Shown: one piece after another, positions 28,225 through 40,785 of the stretch
Numbering within the stretch: position 1 is the first letter of the stretch
Layout: each line of letters begins with the position of its first letter
NCBI GenBank assembly: GCA_011503125.2
Contig: WWBZ02000051.1
Coordinates: 3,906,001 to 3,970,000, forward strand
Direction: 5' to 3'
Origin: Botryosphaeria dothidea
Taxonomy: Eukaryota > Ascomycota > Dothideomycetes > Botryosphaeriales > Botryosphaeriaceae
DNA length: 64,000 nt
Notes under the pieces: generated by a model
The model's input: the letters and a program-made list of their open reading frames with translations, nothing else
The model's database searches: none
Told to the model about the DNA's origin: nothing
Made by a program: the position numbers and the translations under genes

Positions 28225-31200
28225 TGTTAGTAGGTGTTGGGTCGGCGACACTCTTTCTGTCCTTTCTCCGCGCACGGTTTTTTCCCCTGGGTTTTCCCCT
28301 GCGCGTAACGCAAATGCGGGAGATTTTGTTGTCTGCTTGCTACGTTTTCTATCTTTTTGTTTGAAGATGTGGGTGCGCAGCGGTCTGAAATGAGACGTTC
28401 GATTCTTTCTACCTACTAATCCTACACGTGGAAGATATATGCGTAGATCACGTGCTACACTAAGCCTATTTGGGAACGCCCGGACTAGCTCGCTTACTCC
28501 CCTGTCCAGGATAGGTGAGTACCCAACATAGAATAGGGCTGTGTTCTTAACACTCCCACTCAGCTCTATTCCTCGTGGGCCCTTAGCCCAAGTTGTCGGA
28601 CGAAGTTCCCAAATTTCTCCTTAGCTAGAGGCTTAGTAAGCCCGTCCGCCACCATATCCTCAGTGCGTACATATTCGATATGAATCCGGTTCCTTTGTAC
28701 CAGGTCTCGGATGTTATGATAATGTATATCGATATGCTTTGATCGATCGTGCACTTGAGGATCCTTTGCCAGGCTAAGCGCCGCCTGGTTATCTCCCTTC
28801 ATGTTAACACTACTATCGCGGAACTTCTCGTTCTTACGCAACATTCCTCGGTAAGGGAAAGACCCTAGGTACTCTCCTGCGCTCATTTCCCGTAGTAGCC
28901 TTACCAGCCACTGTGACTCTTTTGCACAGGTTGACATCACTATATACTCGGCTTCGGCTGTAGAGGTTGCCACTGATCTTTGCTTTTGGCTCCTCCAGCT
29001 AATTGGCCCGTTTCCGAGTAGGAAGACGAATCCGGAGACTGACTTCCTATTTATCTTATCTATAGCGTAGTCGGAGTCTAAGTACCCAATAAGATTAGGG
29101 CTCCCACTATCCTCGTATGTAATTCCTAAGTTAATAGTTGACCTAAGATATCGTAGAAGGCCTTTAAGTGCTTGGCCGTGGTGTTCTGCAGGGTCACTTA
29201 AGTATTGGCTAAGTCTACTAACTGGGAATGCAATATCCGGACGAGTAAGAACCGCGAGGTACATCAGCTTTCTAATAACGTGCTAATATTCCTTTGGGTC
29301 GATTCTCTTATCTTGTGGCCCAGCGGGGCGGAGTAAGTTATATCCGTTCATTAGCAGCGTAGACGGTCTCGACTTATCCTGTTCCATACAGAGTAATTAG
29401 AGTGTCTCCTGCAAGTAATAGGACTGGTCGATGCGTAACGTCCTGTTGCGGCGATCACGAGAGACCTGAACACCAAGAATCTTCTTTATCTCCCCCAGAT
29501 CCTTGGTCTTAAAGATCTTACTAAGTGCGTCTTTGAACCAGATAACGTCCTCTAGCTTCGGTGCAGCGATAGGGATATCATCAACGTATACAAGGAGTAA
29601 GATCTTTCTCTCATCGTGAATAAGTAAATAGGGGTCTGCTACGCTTTGCTGGAAACTAAGGTCTTTTAGTGCTTTCATGCAGTTACTATTCCAATCTCTT
29701 ACGGCTTGCTTAAGGCCGTATAGACTACGTAAGAGCTTAAAGACTCGTCCTGGTGCGACTATAACTCCTTCGGGTGGGGCTATATAGATATCTTCACGAA
29801 GGCGTGACTCGGTAAAGGCATTATTTATATTAACCTGATGCAGCTCGAGATCTAAAAGCGCTATAATGGCCAGGAATATTCGGAGGGTCTTATAACGGAC
29901 AGTTGGAGCAAAGGTATCCTAAAAGTCATGTCCAAACCTTTGGGTGAATCCTCTTACAACAAGGCGAGCTTTAGCCTTTTTAAGTAAGCTATTAGTATTT
30001 AGTTTTGGCTTGAAAACCCACTTGCTTATTACAATGTTTACACCCTTTGGTGGAACGACTTCTTCCCAGGTTCCATTGCCTGCGAGTGCAGTGAGTTTAT
30101 CCTAGATAGCTCGTTGCCATAGCTCTCCAAAATAAGGATCTCCCACTGCTTCTGCGTAGCTTCCTGGGATTAGAATCTCTGTTCTAATTATTCTTCTAAG
30201 TTCTGCAGCGAAAGCATAGAATACCTATGCCTCTGGTTGCTTATAGCACTCAATTGGTGATTGGCTAATAAGTACAAATAGGCTCCGAGGCACCTTTGGT
30301 ACTAGTTCTTCTACAGAGGGTTCCTCCTCCGTCCTTTTGCGCTTGGGGATAAAGACTCCTCCAAAGCGTCCTATTCCTGGTACGCTCTGCTATCCTCCAG
30401 GTTGCTCTTCCTCTCCTTAAGTAGTAGGTAGGTGCTCCCGTGCCGGAGCTGCGCCTAATTTTGAACGCGTCCTTAGAGCCTCGTAGGATTAAGTTTCCTC
30501 GTTCTCTTACTCCTGACTACTAGGTTCATAGTCGGCTTGTAATTCTACCTCCTCTTCTACTCTTAGCGTGCTTTTCCTCTCTTCCGCGTTTAGTTCGAAT
30601 TCGAAAAGAACTTTCCTTGGCCGACCCACGGGTCGCCTCTCGGGGACGGTATTATTACTTATCTTAACCTCTAGGTTTAGGTCTACATCCCCTCCCTTTT
30701 CGTTCTCTAGGAACCGTACGACATAACTACGGATCACCCTTTTAAGGTCCAGGGCCCATAGACGATAGTGCTTTTTAGTTTCGTCTACGTATCCTATAAA
30801 GACTCCTACTCTCGCTCGGTCCATAAATTTATTATACCTTAAACCGATCGGCAGAGATTTAGGGTCAATATATAAGTAGACCTTATACCCCTAGACACGT
30901 ATATAATCGATGCTTAGCTTCTAACCTGTGAATGCTTCCTCGGGGGTTATAGGTTTTCCGTTAATAAGAGGTCTAGTTATAGTCCGATTCCGTAGGTAAG
31001 CGTCGGTTTCGGCTGCTTCTACCCAGAAGTCCGTTAGTAGTTTTACTTCTTTTATTATTGCTCTTACCTAGGCTTCTATAGTCTAGATAGCTCGCTCTAC
31101 TACACTATTTTGACTTGACTAGTATAGAATAGTGTATTAGGGAGTTATTCTAAGGGTTGCGCACTACTAGTTAAGAAGAGACTTAAGTTTAGTAGCGTTA

Positions 31201-31485
31201 TCGCTGCGAACAGCGGCTAGTTTTGCTCCCCCTTGAAGTTCTGCCTTCACGCGCCATTCGTTTAGGGCGCGTGGCACTTCATCTCGCTTCTTAAGCGCGA
31301 TTATCCATGTCTTCCTTAAGTAGTTGTCGATAATTTTAAGGAAGTAACGGTAACCGGCCCAAGATTCTGGTAGCGGGCCGCAAATATCGATTAAGATAAG
31401 TAATAAGCTTGCGGCTTTCCTATCACTCACGTGGTGCCCTTTCTTATTTTTTATTTTAGTAAGGGCACATACTTTATACACGCAT
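28225..31485 (-). mobile_element. copia-2: 5'-truncated Ty1/copia element
   Basis: The 3' LTR is 28225-28552 (328 bp, TGTTAGTAGG...TTCTTAACA on the plus strand) with CACGTG in GATCACGTGC near 28448. A purine tract (AGTGGGAG on the minus strand) precedes it. Pol follows to 31485 on the minus strand. The zinc-binding start of integrase, protease, gag and 5' LTR are missing where LINE-C begins. TG/CA depletion is moderate. Confidence 0.85.
28566..31481 (-). pseudogene. copia-2 pol (integrase, RT, RNase H)
   Basis: Integrase core at 31481-31167 (VCALTKIKNKKGHHVSDR, LLILIDICGPLPESWAGYRY, KIIDNYLRKTWIIALKKRDE, VRSDNATKL). Integrase C-terminal part at 30824-30507 (GVFIGYVDETKKHYRLWALD). RT catalytic motif YVDD in LLLVYVDDIPIAAP (29600-29560). 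RNase H at 29264-28566 with LIGYLDSDYAIDK, STAEAEYIVMSTCAKESQWL, DNQAALSLAKDPQVHDRSKH and EDMVADGLTKPLAKEKF. This 232-codon RNase H part is fully open; between blocks many TAG/TAA codons occur. Domain order integrase before RT identifies Ty1/copia. Confidence 0.85.
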
Positions 31486-31899
31486 CAACACTAACAGCAG
31501 ATAGCAATGCAACTAGAGCGGGCAGCATTAAGCCCCTCTCCACACACAATCGAACTACTTTGTTAGCGCCAAGACCGGTACCGCTCGAAAGCTCTTAATT
31601 CCCCTAGCTAGGCCCTCGAATCTTAGCCTCGCAGCTACACGCGCTACTGCGTAGTTGCGTGGAAAAGAGACGTTTAGGGGCTCTAGAATCCAACGCGAAT
31701 TTCGCACACCTATCCTAACCTTGAACTACTCCCGATTCCTCCTAAATTCTATCCTAAGCTTCGTTAGCATATAAAGAAATCCTAGATAGAGTTGCATAGG
31801 GATACCCGGAGGGGAACACCCGCTAGCCCTAGTATAGCCCCTTCTGCCCCGACTTCCGCAGAATTTTTAGGGTCCGCCAAGCCCCGCTAAACCTTATTT

Positions 31900-33250
31900 C
31901 GACCACGAGAACCTACCCAGCGATATACCCCTAGACCCCCTAGGCAGTCCACCGCCTAATAGGGTAATCCTAGGCTCCCCTATTATAAGCCTCTTAGCCC
32001 TACTAACGGAATACGGAACCCTCCAGCCCGAATAGAACGAAATCTAAATAGAAAATACTTAGAACGATACTATCGAGGCTCTTACCCCTATAGCCTAAGG
32101 GCAAAAGCGTACAATCGACCTAACTGGCCTCTCTTCTCCCCCGGTCTTTAGATTCTAGGTACGTGCCCGGCTTTAGGAGGGCGAGGTACAGGCCGAAGGC
32201 CTCCGAGCCTTAATCTATACCCTATTAGTATACTAAGCTTAAGAGACCCTAGAGAGGGCTAGCTTCTCTAGACAGATTAAATTAGTTTAATAGGCTATTA
32301 ACATTGCTTTTAACTACCTTATAAAGGCAATCCCTCTCGAGAAAGACCGAACTAAGGCTCGGAACCTCTCGGACCTAATTTAAGTATTTAGAGACTTTAT
32401 AGAGAAAGGTGCTGTAAGTAGGGCCAAGGCAGCATTCCAGGGCCAACTCCGCTACTTAGAAAACACGGTAAATGCCCTAGCCAACCGGATAAAGGAACTA
32501 AAGAAAGCCCTAGCAGCAACCACCCCTGCCTAACCTACTAGGACCCCTATACCCCCTTAGACCTAACCCTATACTTAATTCCGACCGAGACACTAGTCCT
32601 AGATACGCTCGTTTATAAGCGTTGCTAGAAGTAGAGAAGAATAGAAAGAAGTTCCGACTAAAGACGTAGCCAGAAAGCCTACCCCCCTACCTATAAAAAT
32701 CTCTCGATAGGTAACGGCTAAACTAGTTACACTACTCGAAAGTATTTTCCTAATATTTAGGGAGAGGTTTAATAAGGCTTTCGTAAAAAGTACTCCCGGA
32801 AAGAAGCTAGTAGTAGTAGGAGTTACTATATCGATAAGGGGCAACCTAGTTATTACAGCCTCTAAATTCTTATCTACGGCCTTTCTCCTTAAATATAGGG
32901 AGGTTATTAACTTAGTTATTCTAATTAAATCTATAGAAGAGAGCGAAGCATGGGCTAAGATTATAGTCTATAGAGTCCCAACCTAGGATCTCCGGAATAT
33001 ACTAAGAGGAGACTTTACGAAGTAGATTACTAAGGAAGTCTCTAATTTTAACACCGGCCTTCGGATAATTAGAGACCTATATTAGCTCTCTAGTAAGGAG
33101 AAGCGCTTCTAGAGCCGGGCAGGCTTAATCGTTCTCGTATTTAAGACTAAGGAGGAAGCTTAACGTGCTATCTCGAAGCGACTAAATATTACTAGAGTTT
33201 TATATAAGGTAGAACTTCTTAAACCGAGAAAAACCTCGCACGGCTCCAGA
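31900..33250 (+). pseudogene. LINE-C ORF1 (gag-like)
   Basis: Conceptual translation in changing frames shows Pro-rich segments, a coiled-coil-like stretch ending LENTVNALANRIKELKKALA (about 32455-32515) and a basic C-terminal region with KEEA-RAISKRLNITRVLYK (about 33150-33210). This is the layout of LINE ORF1 nucleic-acid-binding proteins. Many TAG stops stand where Gln or Trp is expected. No zinc knuckle is clearly readable. Confidence 0.45.
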
Positions 33251-33269
33251 ATCTAAATATAATAGAATC

Positions 33270-36200
33270 TATAAGGGTATTGTAAGCTAACCTTAACCGG
33301 AGTATCCTAGTAATAGAGTTAATCCTAGAACTTACAGTCGAGCTTAAAATAGACCTTGTTCTAATCTAAGAACCGTATATTTTAAGCCTAGACAACCCTA
33401 CAGAGAGACGATCTATAAACTACAATTCGTTTAGCTAGATCCTCCCGGTATATTATCCTGGTCAAAGGCCTCGTACTTTAGTCTACGTGTCAAGGTTTCT
33501 TAAAAACACGCAGATTAACTATAAGGCCACAGCCCTCCTTAGCCTAGATACGATTCTCCTAGAGGTAGAGCAAGGAAAATCGAAATTCTATATTCTAAAT
33601 CTATATAATTAGAATGGGTAGGAGAAAATAAGTCCTTAGCGAACAATAGAAAGGGTAGTAAACTTCTAGTAAATAAACTTCCCTACTATTATAGCTGGAG
33701 ACTTTAATACCCACCATGCGTAGTAGGACCCCTTATTACTAACCTCCTCTAGAGCAACATAGCTAGTAGACTAGATTAAGTCCAATAATCTCTTCCTCTT
33801 AAATAAGCCCGGGGTTAGTACCTTCTATAGGAGCTATATAGAGAGAGAGATAGTAATCGACCTTACGCTAGCGACCCTAGGCCTCGCTAGAAGAGTTTCC
33901 TTATAGGAAGTCCTCCTAGACTTTAGATCTAACTATAAGGTAATCTTCTTTATAATTAGGCTAGAAGGAACCTAGGAACCCCCATCTATAGCTAAAATAG
34001 TAAAGTTTAATATAAAGAAGGTAGACTAGAAGAAGTTTTAAGAGGTTTTTTAAGACTAGGTTAAGGCCTAATTAGATAATATCCTCTAAGACACTAGAAA
34101 TACAGGCCTAACCTAGGATACCTTACGGAAAATAGTTAATAGCTTAAGTAATACGGTCCTATAGCTAGATTAGCTTAGAGAAACCCTCTCTAGTACAATC
34201 TTAGTAGTAGTAAGTTTAACTATCCCCTATCTTAAACTAGGACCTAGGTCGAAGCTATAGTAGATAAAGAAACTTACTAAACTTAGATAAGCCTTCCGTT
34301 AAATAGTAACTAGGAATAGACGCTATCTATTCCAAGAGAACTCTTAAGTAGTACGCTAGAGCCGGAATATATACTTTAAGGCAATTAAGAGAGAAAAGCG
34401 GAACTACTAGAATTACTTTCTAGAGAGTAATACCCCTAAGGATATCTTTAAGGCTATATCCTATATAAAGCCCCGAGCCTACGAAAGGATCTCTAAGATC
34501 TGGAATAGAGCCGGAGACCTTAAAGGGTCTTTTAAAGAGAAGTACTTAGCCCTACGCATAGGACTCTTTCTAGAACCCCTAAAGGTAAACCCTTTTAACT
34601 GGGCGGAGTACCAGCCCTTAGATTGGTAGGACTGGCCTAAACTAAGTAAAAGGGAGCTAGAGTACGCATGCCTTACCTAGATAAAAGGAAAAACACCGGG
34701 GCTAGACGCTATTACGCAGGAGATCATTACCTATACGTATAGAGCATCCCTAGATGTCTTCTATTAAGTATTTACTATACTACTTAAATACGAATACTAC
34801 CCCGTCTATTAGCGAATAGCTACTAGAGCTATACTAGGGAAAGGAAAGAAGAATACGGCGGACCTAAAGTCCTACCGAATTATCTCCCTCCTTAGCTGCC
34901 TAGGCAAATGTTACGGATCTACCTGTATATAGAGTTGTTGGGGCACGATCAGCCACCAGGCTGATCATTGCTGAACCTTTTGTCGACTGAGAGTCGACGG
35001 GAGGTTGGCCGAATGGTCTTACACACCGACTGAAACCCAACACGGTCGGTCCGTCGTAACAATATGATCAGCCTGCCCATGGGTCGACAGGTTCGAGCCC
35101 CGGTTGCGTCAACTGGAAGTTTGCCTAGTTGACAGGCGTGAGAGAAGAAGTGGGTCTGGTCCCCCCACTCTCGCGGCAAGCGAGCGCGCCCGAGCGAAGC
35201 AACCAGGTGACTCGTTCCCCCGGCTCACAGCCACAGTCCGCTGCAGGTCCGGTCTTGTTTGACTGGTGCATGACTGGATGGTTGGGGGTAACTCTATATC
35301 CAGATGACAGCCGGCTGAGTTCTGGGCAGCTGGGCCATCTGCCTTAAAGGGGGAGGTAGTGTTACGGATCTACCTGTATATAGAGTTGTTGGGGCACGAT
35401 CAGCCACCAGGCTGATCATTGCTGAACCTTTTGTCGACTGAGAGTCGACGGGAGGTTGGCCGAATGGTCTTACACACCGACTGAAACCCAACACGGTCGG
35501 TCCGTCGTAACAGCAAAGTACTAGAGCGAATTATAGCAAAAAGGCTAGGCTATCTAGCTAAGACTTCTAACCTTCTCGACCCCTCCTAGATTAGGGGAAG
35601 GCTAAAGAAGTCAGCTATAGATGCTACCCTACTCCTTATAAATAAGGTCTAAGAAAATAGACGGCTAGGCCGGAAGACCTCTATACTATTCCTTGACGTA
35701 AAGAGTACTTTTAACTATATAGCGGACGAACAACTTATAGCAATTATAGCCCGAATAGGACTCCTAGTTAATCTACTATTATAGGTAAGGTTATTTATAA
35801 GGAACCGAACGCTCGGCTACTCTTTTAATGGAGAAATAGAGGAGTTTAGTCCGATAGAGACGGGGATCCCCTAGGGGAGTCCTATCTCTCCTATCCTCTT
35901 CCTAATCTACCTCCGCGAACTCTTTCCTAAGTTAAGAATTACCTACCTCTTATATATTAATAATATTACTTTAATTACTAGCTCCGGCAGTTATAAACGT
36001 AATAAACGTCTACTAGAAGAGGAGGTAAGAGAGCTTTTTAAACGAGGTAAAGAAAACTATGTTAAGTTTGACCTTCGGAAGACGGAACTTATTAACTTTA
36101 GCTCTAAAAAGAGGGACTCTAAGGCTTAACAAACTACAATCCAACTCCCTAATAAAAATATAATAAAGCCAGGCCAGCTAGTCCGCTGGTTAGGAATTTT

Positions 36201-37140
36201 CTTTAATCCCGGCTTAACCTTTAAAGACTACGTCTCTATAAGAATTAGCCGAGCCCGTTTAGCTTTCTAGAGGCTCTCCCAACTAGCTAATATTAAACGA
36301 GGGCTATCTCCTCAAGCTACTCGCCAGCTATACCTAGTATATATTACTACGGTTACCGACTACGGATCCGAACTCTACTAGAATAAATAGGGGTAGTTTA
36401 AAAGCTAAGTATAAATACTATAGAACCTAGCCCTCCGTAAGATTCTAGGAGTGTTTAGAACTATACTAATAATTCTAATAGAAATCGAGAGTAGAATCCT
36501 ACTAGTAGAGATCCGGCTGGATACTAATATAAGGAAGTACGCCTTCCGGACAAACCTAATCGGAGAAGACTATTCTATTCGAATCGAACTAGAGAAGATT
36601 AACCTAGGAAGAAGAGAAGGTAGGGTAATAATATAGCTAGAACGGATTAAATAGCTACGAGAGAAGTAGCTAGCTAATCTTAAAGTAGTTAACTCTTTCC
36701 TCTTCCTACCTTAGGTAGATCGCCTCCCCTATACTACTAGAATTTCTACCTAGGATAAGACTACTACCGGAGCTACTTATATCTAGAATTAGAGAGAGTC
36801 TTCGGATAACCGTATAGTAATCTACTTAGACGCTTTAGTACTATTTAAAAGAGGAAATATCGGAGTAGAAGTAGCTACGTACGACTATAGCTAGTTAAGA
36901 GTAGAACCCTTTACTATAATCTCTATAAACCTCGGTATAAAGAGTATAGTCTATAATAGAAAGGTAGAAGAGCTAATCTAAGCCCTAAACCTCGCCGTAG
37001 AGAGAAGATATACCGATAAAAATATCCGGATCTATATAGATAATTAGGTAGCTATTAAACGGCTATTAATATCTATAAATATACTAGAGTAGGCCCGCTT
37101 AGATATAGCTATTATACTAGCTAGAGAGTTAATTACCCGG
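33270..37140 (+). pseudogene. LINE-C ORF2: endonuclease, reverse transcriptase, RNase H
   Basis: Endonuclease: LQANLNRSILVIELILELTV, LVLI-EPYIL (QEP with stop), AGDFNTHHA-WDP (about 33700). RT: KGKTPGLDA (about 34685), ADLKSYRIISLLSCLGK ending at the TRIM, then VLERIIAKRLG, SILFLDVKSTFNYI, ETGIP-GSPISPILFLIYL and LLYINNITLI (about 35945-35975), where the catalytic YADD-type motif has become INN by G-to-A changes. RNase H remnants follow at about 36800-37100. The element would encode target-primed reverse transcription. It is dead from numerous stops and the loss of catalytic Asp residues. Confidence 0.7.
34909..35512 (+). mobile_element. TRIM: intact miniature LTR retrotransposon
   Basis: Two LTRs of 153 bp, 34909-35061 and 35360-35512, identical by eye at every base, flank about 298 bp of non-coding internal DNA. 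The 5-bp TSD is GCAAA (34904-34908, 35513-35517). Polypurine tract AAAGGGGGAGGTAG precedes the 3' LTR. The internal start carries a tRNA-like 3' half (GGGTCGACAGGTTCGAGCCC) including a B-box. The LTR has two perfect hairpins: GATCAGCC/GGCTGATC and GTCGACT/AGTCGAC. No ORF of significance. It interrupts LINE-C ORF2 and is free of the CA/TG loss around it. Solo LTRs of the same family are at 1478 and 16523. Confidence 0.95.
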
Positions 37141-37150
37141 AGGAATATAG

Positions 37151-37382
37151 TATAAGGTAGTAAAGCCGAAATAATAGTATTACTTTTAACTAAAAATCTA
37201 TATATAAGAAGAAAGAAAAGAGAGTCTAGAAAGAGAGGGCGAAGGGTAAATATACCTAGTCGCTTAGCGCTAGGCCCGTACCTTAGTACCTAACTAAGTT
37301 ATTCTTAGTAAAGCTAGGGTCTTTAGTTACTATTAAGTATCTACCTAGTTATTTAGAGTAGTAGCGCTTAAGAGGCCTAATA
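37151..37382 (-). mobile_element. repeat X copy (LTR-like, 232 bp)
   Basis: Same 232-bp unit as 12663-12894, RIP-hit (plus strand TATAAGGTAGTAAAGCC...AGAGGCCTAATA for TGTAAGGCAGCAAAGCC...GAGGGGCCTGACA). It sits immediately left of the gypsy-4 pol 3' end, in the right place to be its 3' LTR. Confidence 0.6.
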
Positions 37383-37899
37383 CTACTCTCCTCTTCTCTA
37401 AGCGAGGTCTACTAAGCTTCTTAAAAAATTTAGGTAGCTCGGGCGCGTTCTTATAGTATACGTAGTACTTACGGATTTTATTAGAAGTATTCTTATAGTT
37501 ACTCTAGTATTACTATAGAAGATTAGAGTTCTACTCGTTCTAGTTACCTATAAAGATAACCTTATACTATACTCTATATCTTAAGTTTTAGTAGTCTACT
37601 ACCTTTAGTACTTCCTACTTCTTATAAGTTTTATTCTCGTCCTTATTAAAGATTATATATACTAGGCTAAACTTCTAAATCTAACCCGGATATAGATTAT
37701 CTAGGGTAAAGTATAGCTTCTAGGGGTAGAATATAGAAAAGATTTTTTTCTCTTATATATAAGGAGGTATAGTAACTTCGTATACTTTGCCGTTAATTAA
37801 TTTAGTAATTTTCTACGGACTAAGATTCTTTAGTAAGAGAGACTTACTATTCCGTCCTAGGTTAAAGTCTTAGGCGTTAATAAATACTTTATCGTCTAT

Positions 37900-38800
37900 A
37901 CGGAAAGTAGGGTATAGCTAGCGGAATTTATCTACGTAGCGAGCTTATTCTTCTTATATCTAGACTAGTTATTCTTAGAGAAAGCTTCTTATAGTATTTA
38001 ACCTTTTAACTAACCGGTCTACTCTAATTACTTCTACTTTTCTAGTATCTTAATAGATTTTTATAGGCTCTAAGCTAGTACGTAGATAGAATCCGTTATC
38101 GGCGAAGAATAGCGATATACTAGTTAATACGCTAATATACGTATTAGCTATAAATTTAGCTTTAGGTAGAAAGTCGACCTAGTTATCTTACGCGTAGTTA
38201 ATATATATCCGGAGATACTTTTTAAGATCTTTAATAGAGCTCTCGCTCTAGCCGTTAGTCTAGGAGTAAAAGATAGTTAATATTTTAATCTTTACGTTAT
38301 ATCGTTCTATAATTCTTCTATAGATATAGAAGTCTATAGCGCTACCTCGGTCGGAAATAATATTTATTAGAAAACCTCGTATATAAAAGAGGCGGCGGTT
38401 TAGAGTCTCTATAGTTTCTTTAGTACCTAGTATTATTATTAGCTCGTAGATCTTTTCTTTAGTTAAACGATCTATAATAACTAGATAATATTAGTATTTC
38501 TAATTCTTTCTAGTATATAGCGGTAGTTTTTCTATAAAGTCTAGGGTTACGTAGAGCTACTTCTATTAGAGAATAAATAGCGGTTTAAGTAGTTCTTATT
38601 TTTACTCTAAGTATAGCTTATAGCGGCGGTAGTAGTAATAGTTTTTATAGAAACGAGTAACGTCTTTTCTTTATCTAGCCTACTAGTAGTTTTCTATAAG
38701 CTCTCTATATATAGCTTTAGATTCTAGATATTCTATAAGTAGTTTTTTATAATAATTCTATAGGAGGCGTAGGCGTAGTAGTTAGTAGTCTAGGATAATA
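37900..38800 (-). pseudogene. gypsy-4 integrase and post-integrase region
   Basis: Minus-strand translation reads, in order, FTKEKIYELIIIPGTKETIE, IISDRGSAIDFYIYRRIIER (second core Asp), a FYS-TNGQSESSIKDLKKYL block (HPQTDGQSE motif with the core Glu), FLPKAKFIANTYISVLTSIS and FFADNGFYLRTSLEPIKIY. Stops are TAG/TAA at Gln or Trp places. Read further left, toward 37.4 kb, is the usual capping region (YPTFRIDDKVFINA, PWKITKPINGKVYEV). Ty3/gypsy origin is clear; the protein is not expressible. Confidence 0.65.
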
Positions 38801-40785
38801 AGCGCGTCTTTTAGCTATATCTAACTATCTTTTATTAAGAAGTTCTAAATATTTTTCTTATAGTCCTTCCTAATTAAGTAGCTTAGTATACGTCTATCTC
38901 TAGTATTAATACTTCTACGAAGGTTCTAGATTACTCTATTCTTCTCGTAGGCTTCGCTAATAAGTATATCGAGGTCTTTTTATCTAGCTTCCTAGGTTTT
39001 CTAGGCTTCCTAGGTTTCCTAGATCTAGTTATCTTCCGGCTCTTAAGAGTCTAACTTCTTCTTCTCTAGATTATTAGTAGTAAAGAGAATAGAATTAATA
39101 GCGATCTTTATATTAGGTTCTAGGTTTAAGTCTCGAAGTAGTTATTAGAACCGGTATTACTTTCTTAGGTTGTTAATTCCTTACGGTAAGTCTTACGTTC
39201 TCCTTATAAGCGAGTCTAGCTTCTCTTTTTATTTACCTAGCCGGTAGAAGATAATAAAGTTAAAGGCGGATAGAAATTTAGCTTAGCGGGCTTAGCGGCT
39301 AGTTAGCTACTTAGTTATTATAAAATACTCTAAGTTCTTATAATCCGTAAGTACCTTAATAGGCTTATCTATAGAAGTACTTATAAGTTCTAGTTCTTAA
39401 ATCTTAAAAGAGCGAATAATAGTAAGTAGCTCTTTATCGTAGATTATATAGTTATACTTAGTTAAGAATATTTTCTTAGAAAAGTATATAACTAGTTTAA
39501 GTACTCCGTCGTGTATCTACGATAGAATATCTATACTAATAAAGTCTAAGGCATCCGTTTTAACCTATATTTTCTTTTTAGGGTCGAAATATATAAGAAT
39601 AGGTACGGAGGTAAATATAGCTTATAGTTAGTTAAAGGCGGCTTATTTCTTATTATCCTATATAAACTTCTAGTATTTTATCTTACGTTTTCTATTCTTA
39701 GTTATAAATTATTCTTCTTTTATTATCTTAGTAAGAAGGCGTACTATATAGGAGAAGTTCTTAATAAAGCGGTAGTAGAAGTTTATAAAGCTAAGAAAGG
39801 CTTATATACCCTTAACTAACGTCGGTACCTTCTAGTTAATAATAGTAGAGACTTTTTCTAGGTCTATTTTAATTCCGTTTATACTAATAATAAGGCCGAG
39901 GTACTTAACTAATTTAATATTAAATTCGTATTTATTAAGGTCGAGTTAGAGACTACGGTCCTTTAGTCGTTAGAGGACTTTATTAATATTTTTAGTATAT
40001 TTATCCTCCTTTTTACTATAGATAAAAATATTATCTAGGTACGCTATATAAAACTTATCTAGGTATTCGAGTATAGAATTATTAATATAGCTCTAAAAGG
40101 TGCCTAGCGTATTATAGAGCCTAAAGAGTATAACTAGATATTCGTACTAACTAAAGCGAGTATTAAAAGCGGTAAGGTACTTATAGCCTTTCTTAATTCG
40201 GATCCGGTTAAAGATATAAATAACGTCGAGTTTTATAAAGATCTTAGCCTTACTAAGCTAGATAAGAGTTTTATTAATATATAGAATTAGATATCGGTTC
40301 TTCTTAGTAATAGCGTTTAGAGCTCTATAGTTAATATAGATTCTAAGTTCTTCTTCTAGCTTTCTAATAATAAGTAGAGATACGGTATAGTCCGAAGAAC
40401 TAGAGCGAATAAACCCTTTTCCGAGATATTCGTTAATATATTTCTTAACCGCTTTATTTTCTTATTAAGATATTAGACGGTAGCTTTTTATATAAGGAGG
40501 TTTATAGTTAGATTTAAGCTTAATTTTATAGTCTTCTTTCTAGTAAGGAGGGAGTATATTCGCTTCTATTTTATTCTAGAGTTCTTTAATCTAGTAGTAT
40601 TTCTTCGGTAGCCGGGCAAGGCGTTCTTCTCGTCTATATATTTTCTTTCTATTTATAAATTTCTAAAAGTCGTCTTTTTTAGTTATAGCTACGCTAGTAT
40701 TTATAGTAGGTTCCGTAGATATATAGTAGTATTCTTTATATCTAGAAAGTAATACTAAGTAGAAGAGTATAAATATAGAATATAG

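Larger units (their letters stand above)
31486..37150 (+). mobile_element. LINE-C: near full-length Tad/I-type LINE, RIP-hit
   Basis: A plus-strand non-LTR element, interrupted by the TRIM at 34909-35512. Untranslated leader about 31486-31900; ORF1 about 31900-33250; ORF2 about 33270-37140 with endonuclease, RT and RNase H. Damage increases toward the 3' end: CA/TG are still seen before 36.5 kb and are almost gone after it. No TSD could be fixed because both sides are other repeats. Confidence 0.75.
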
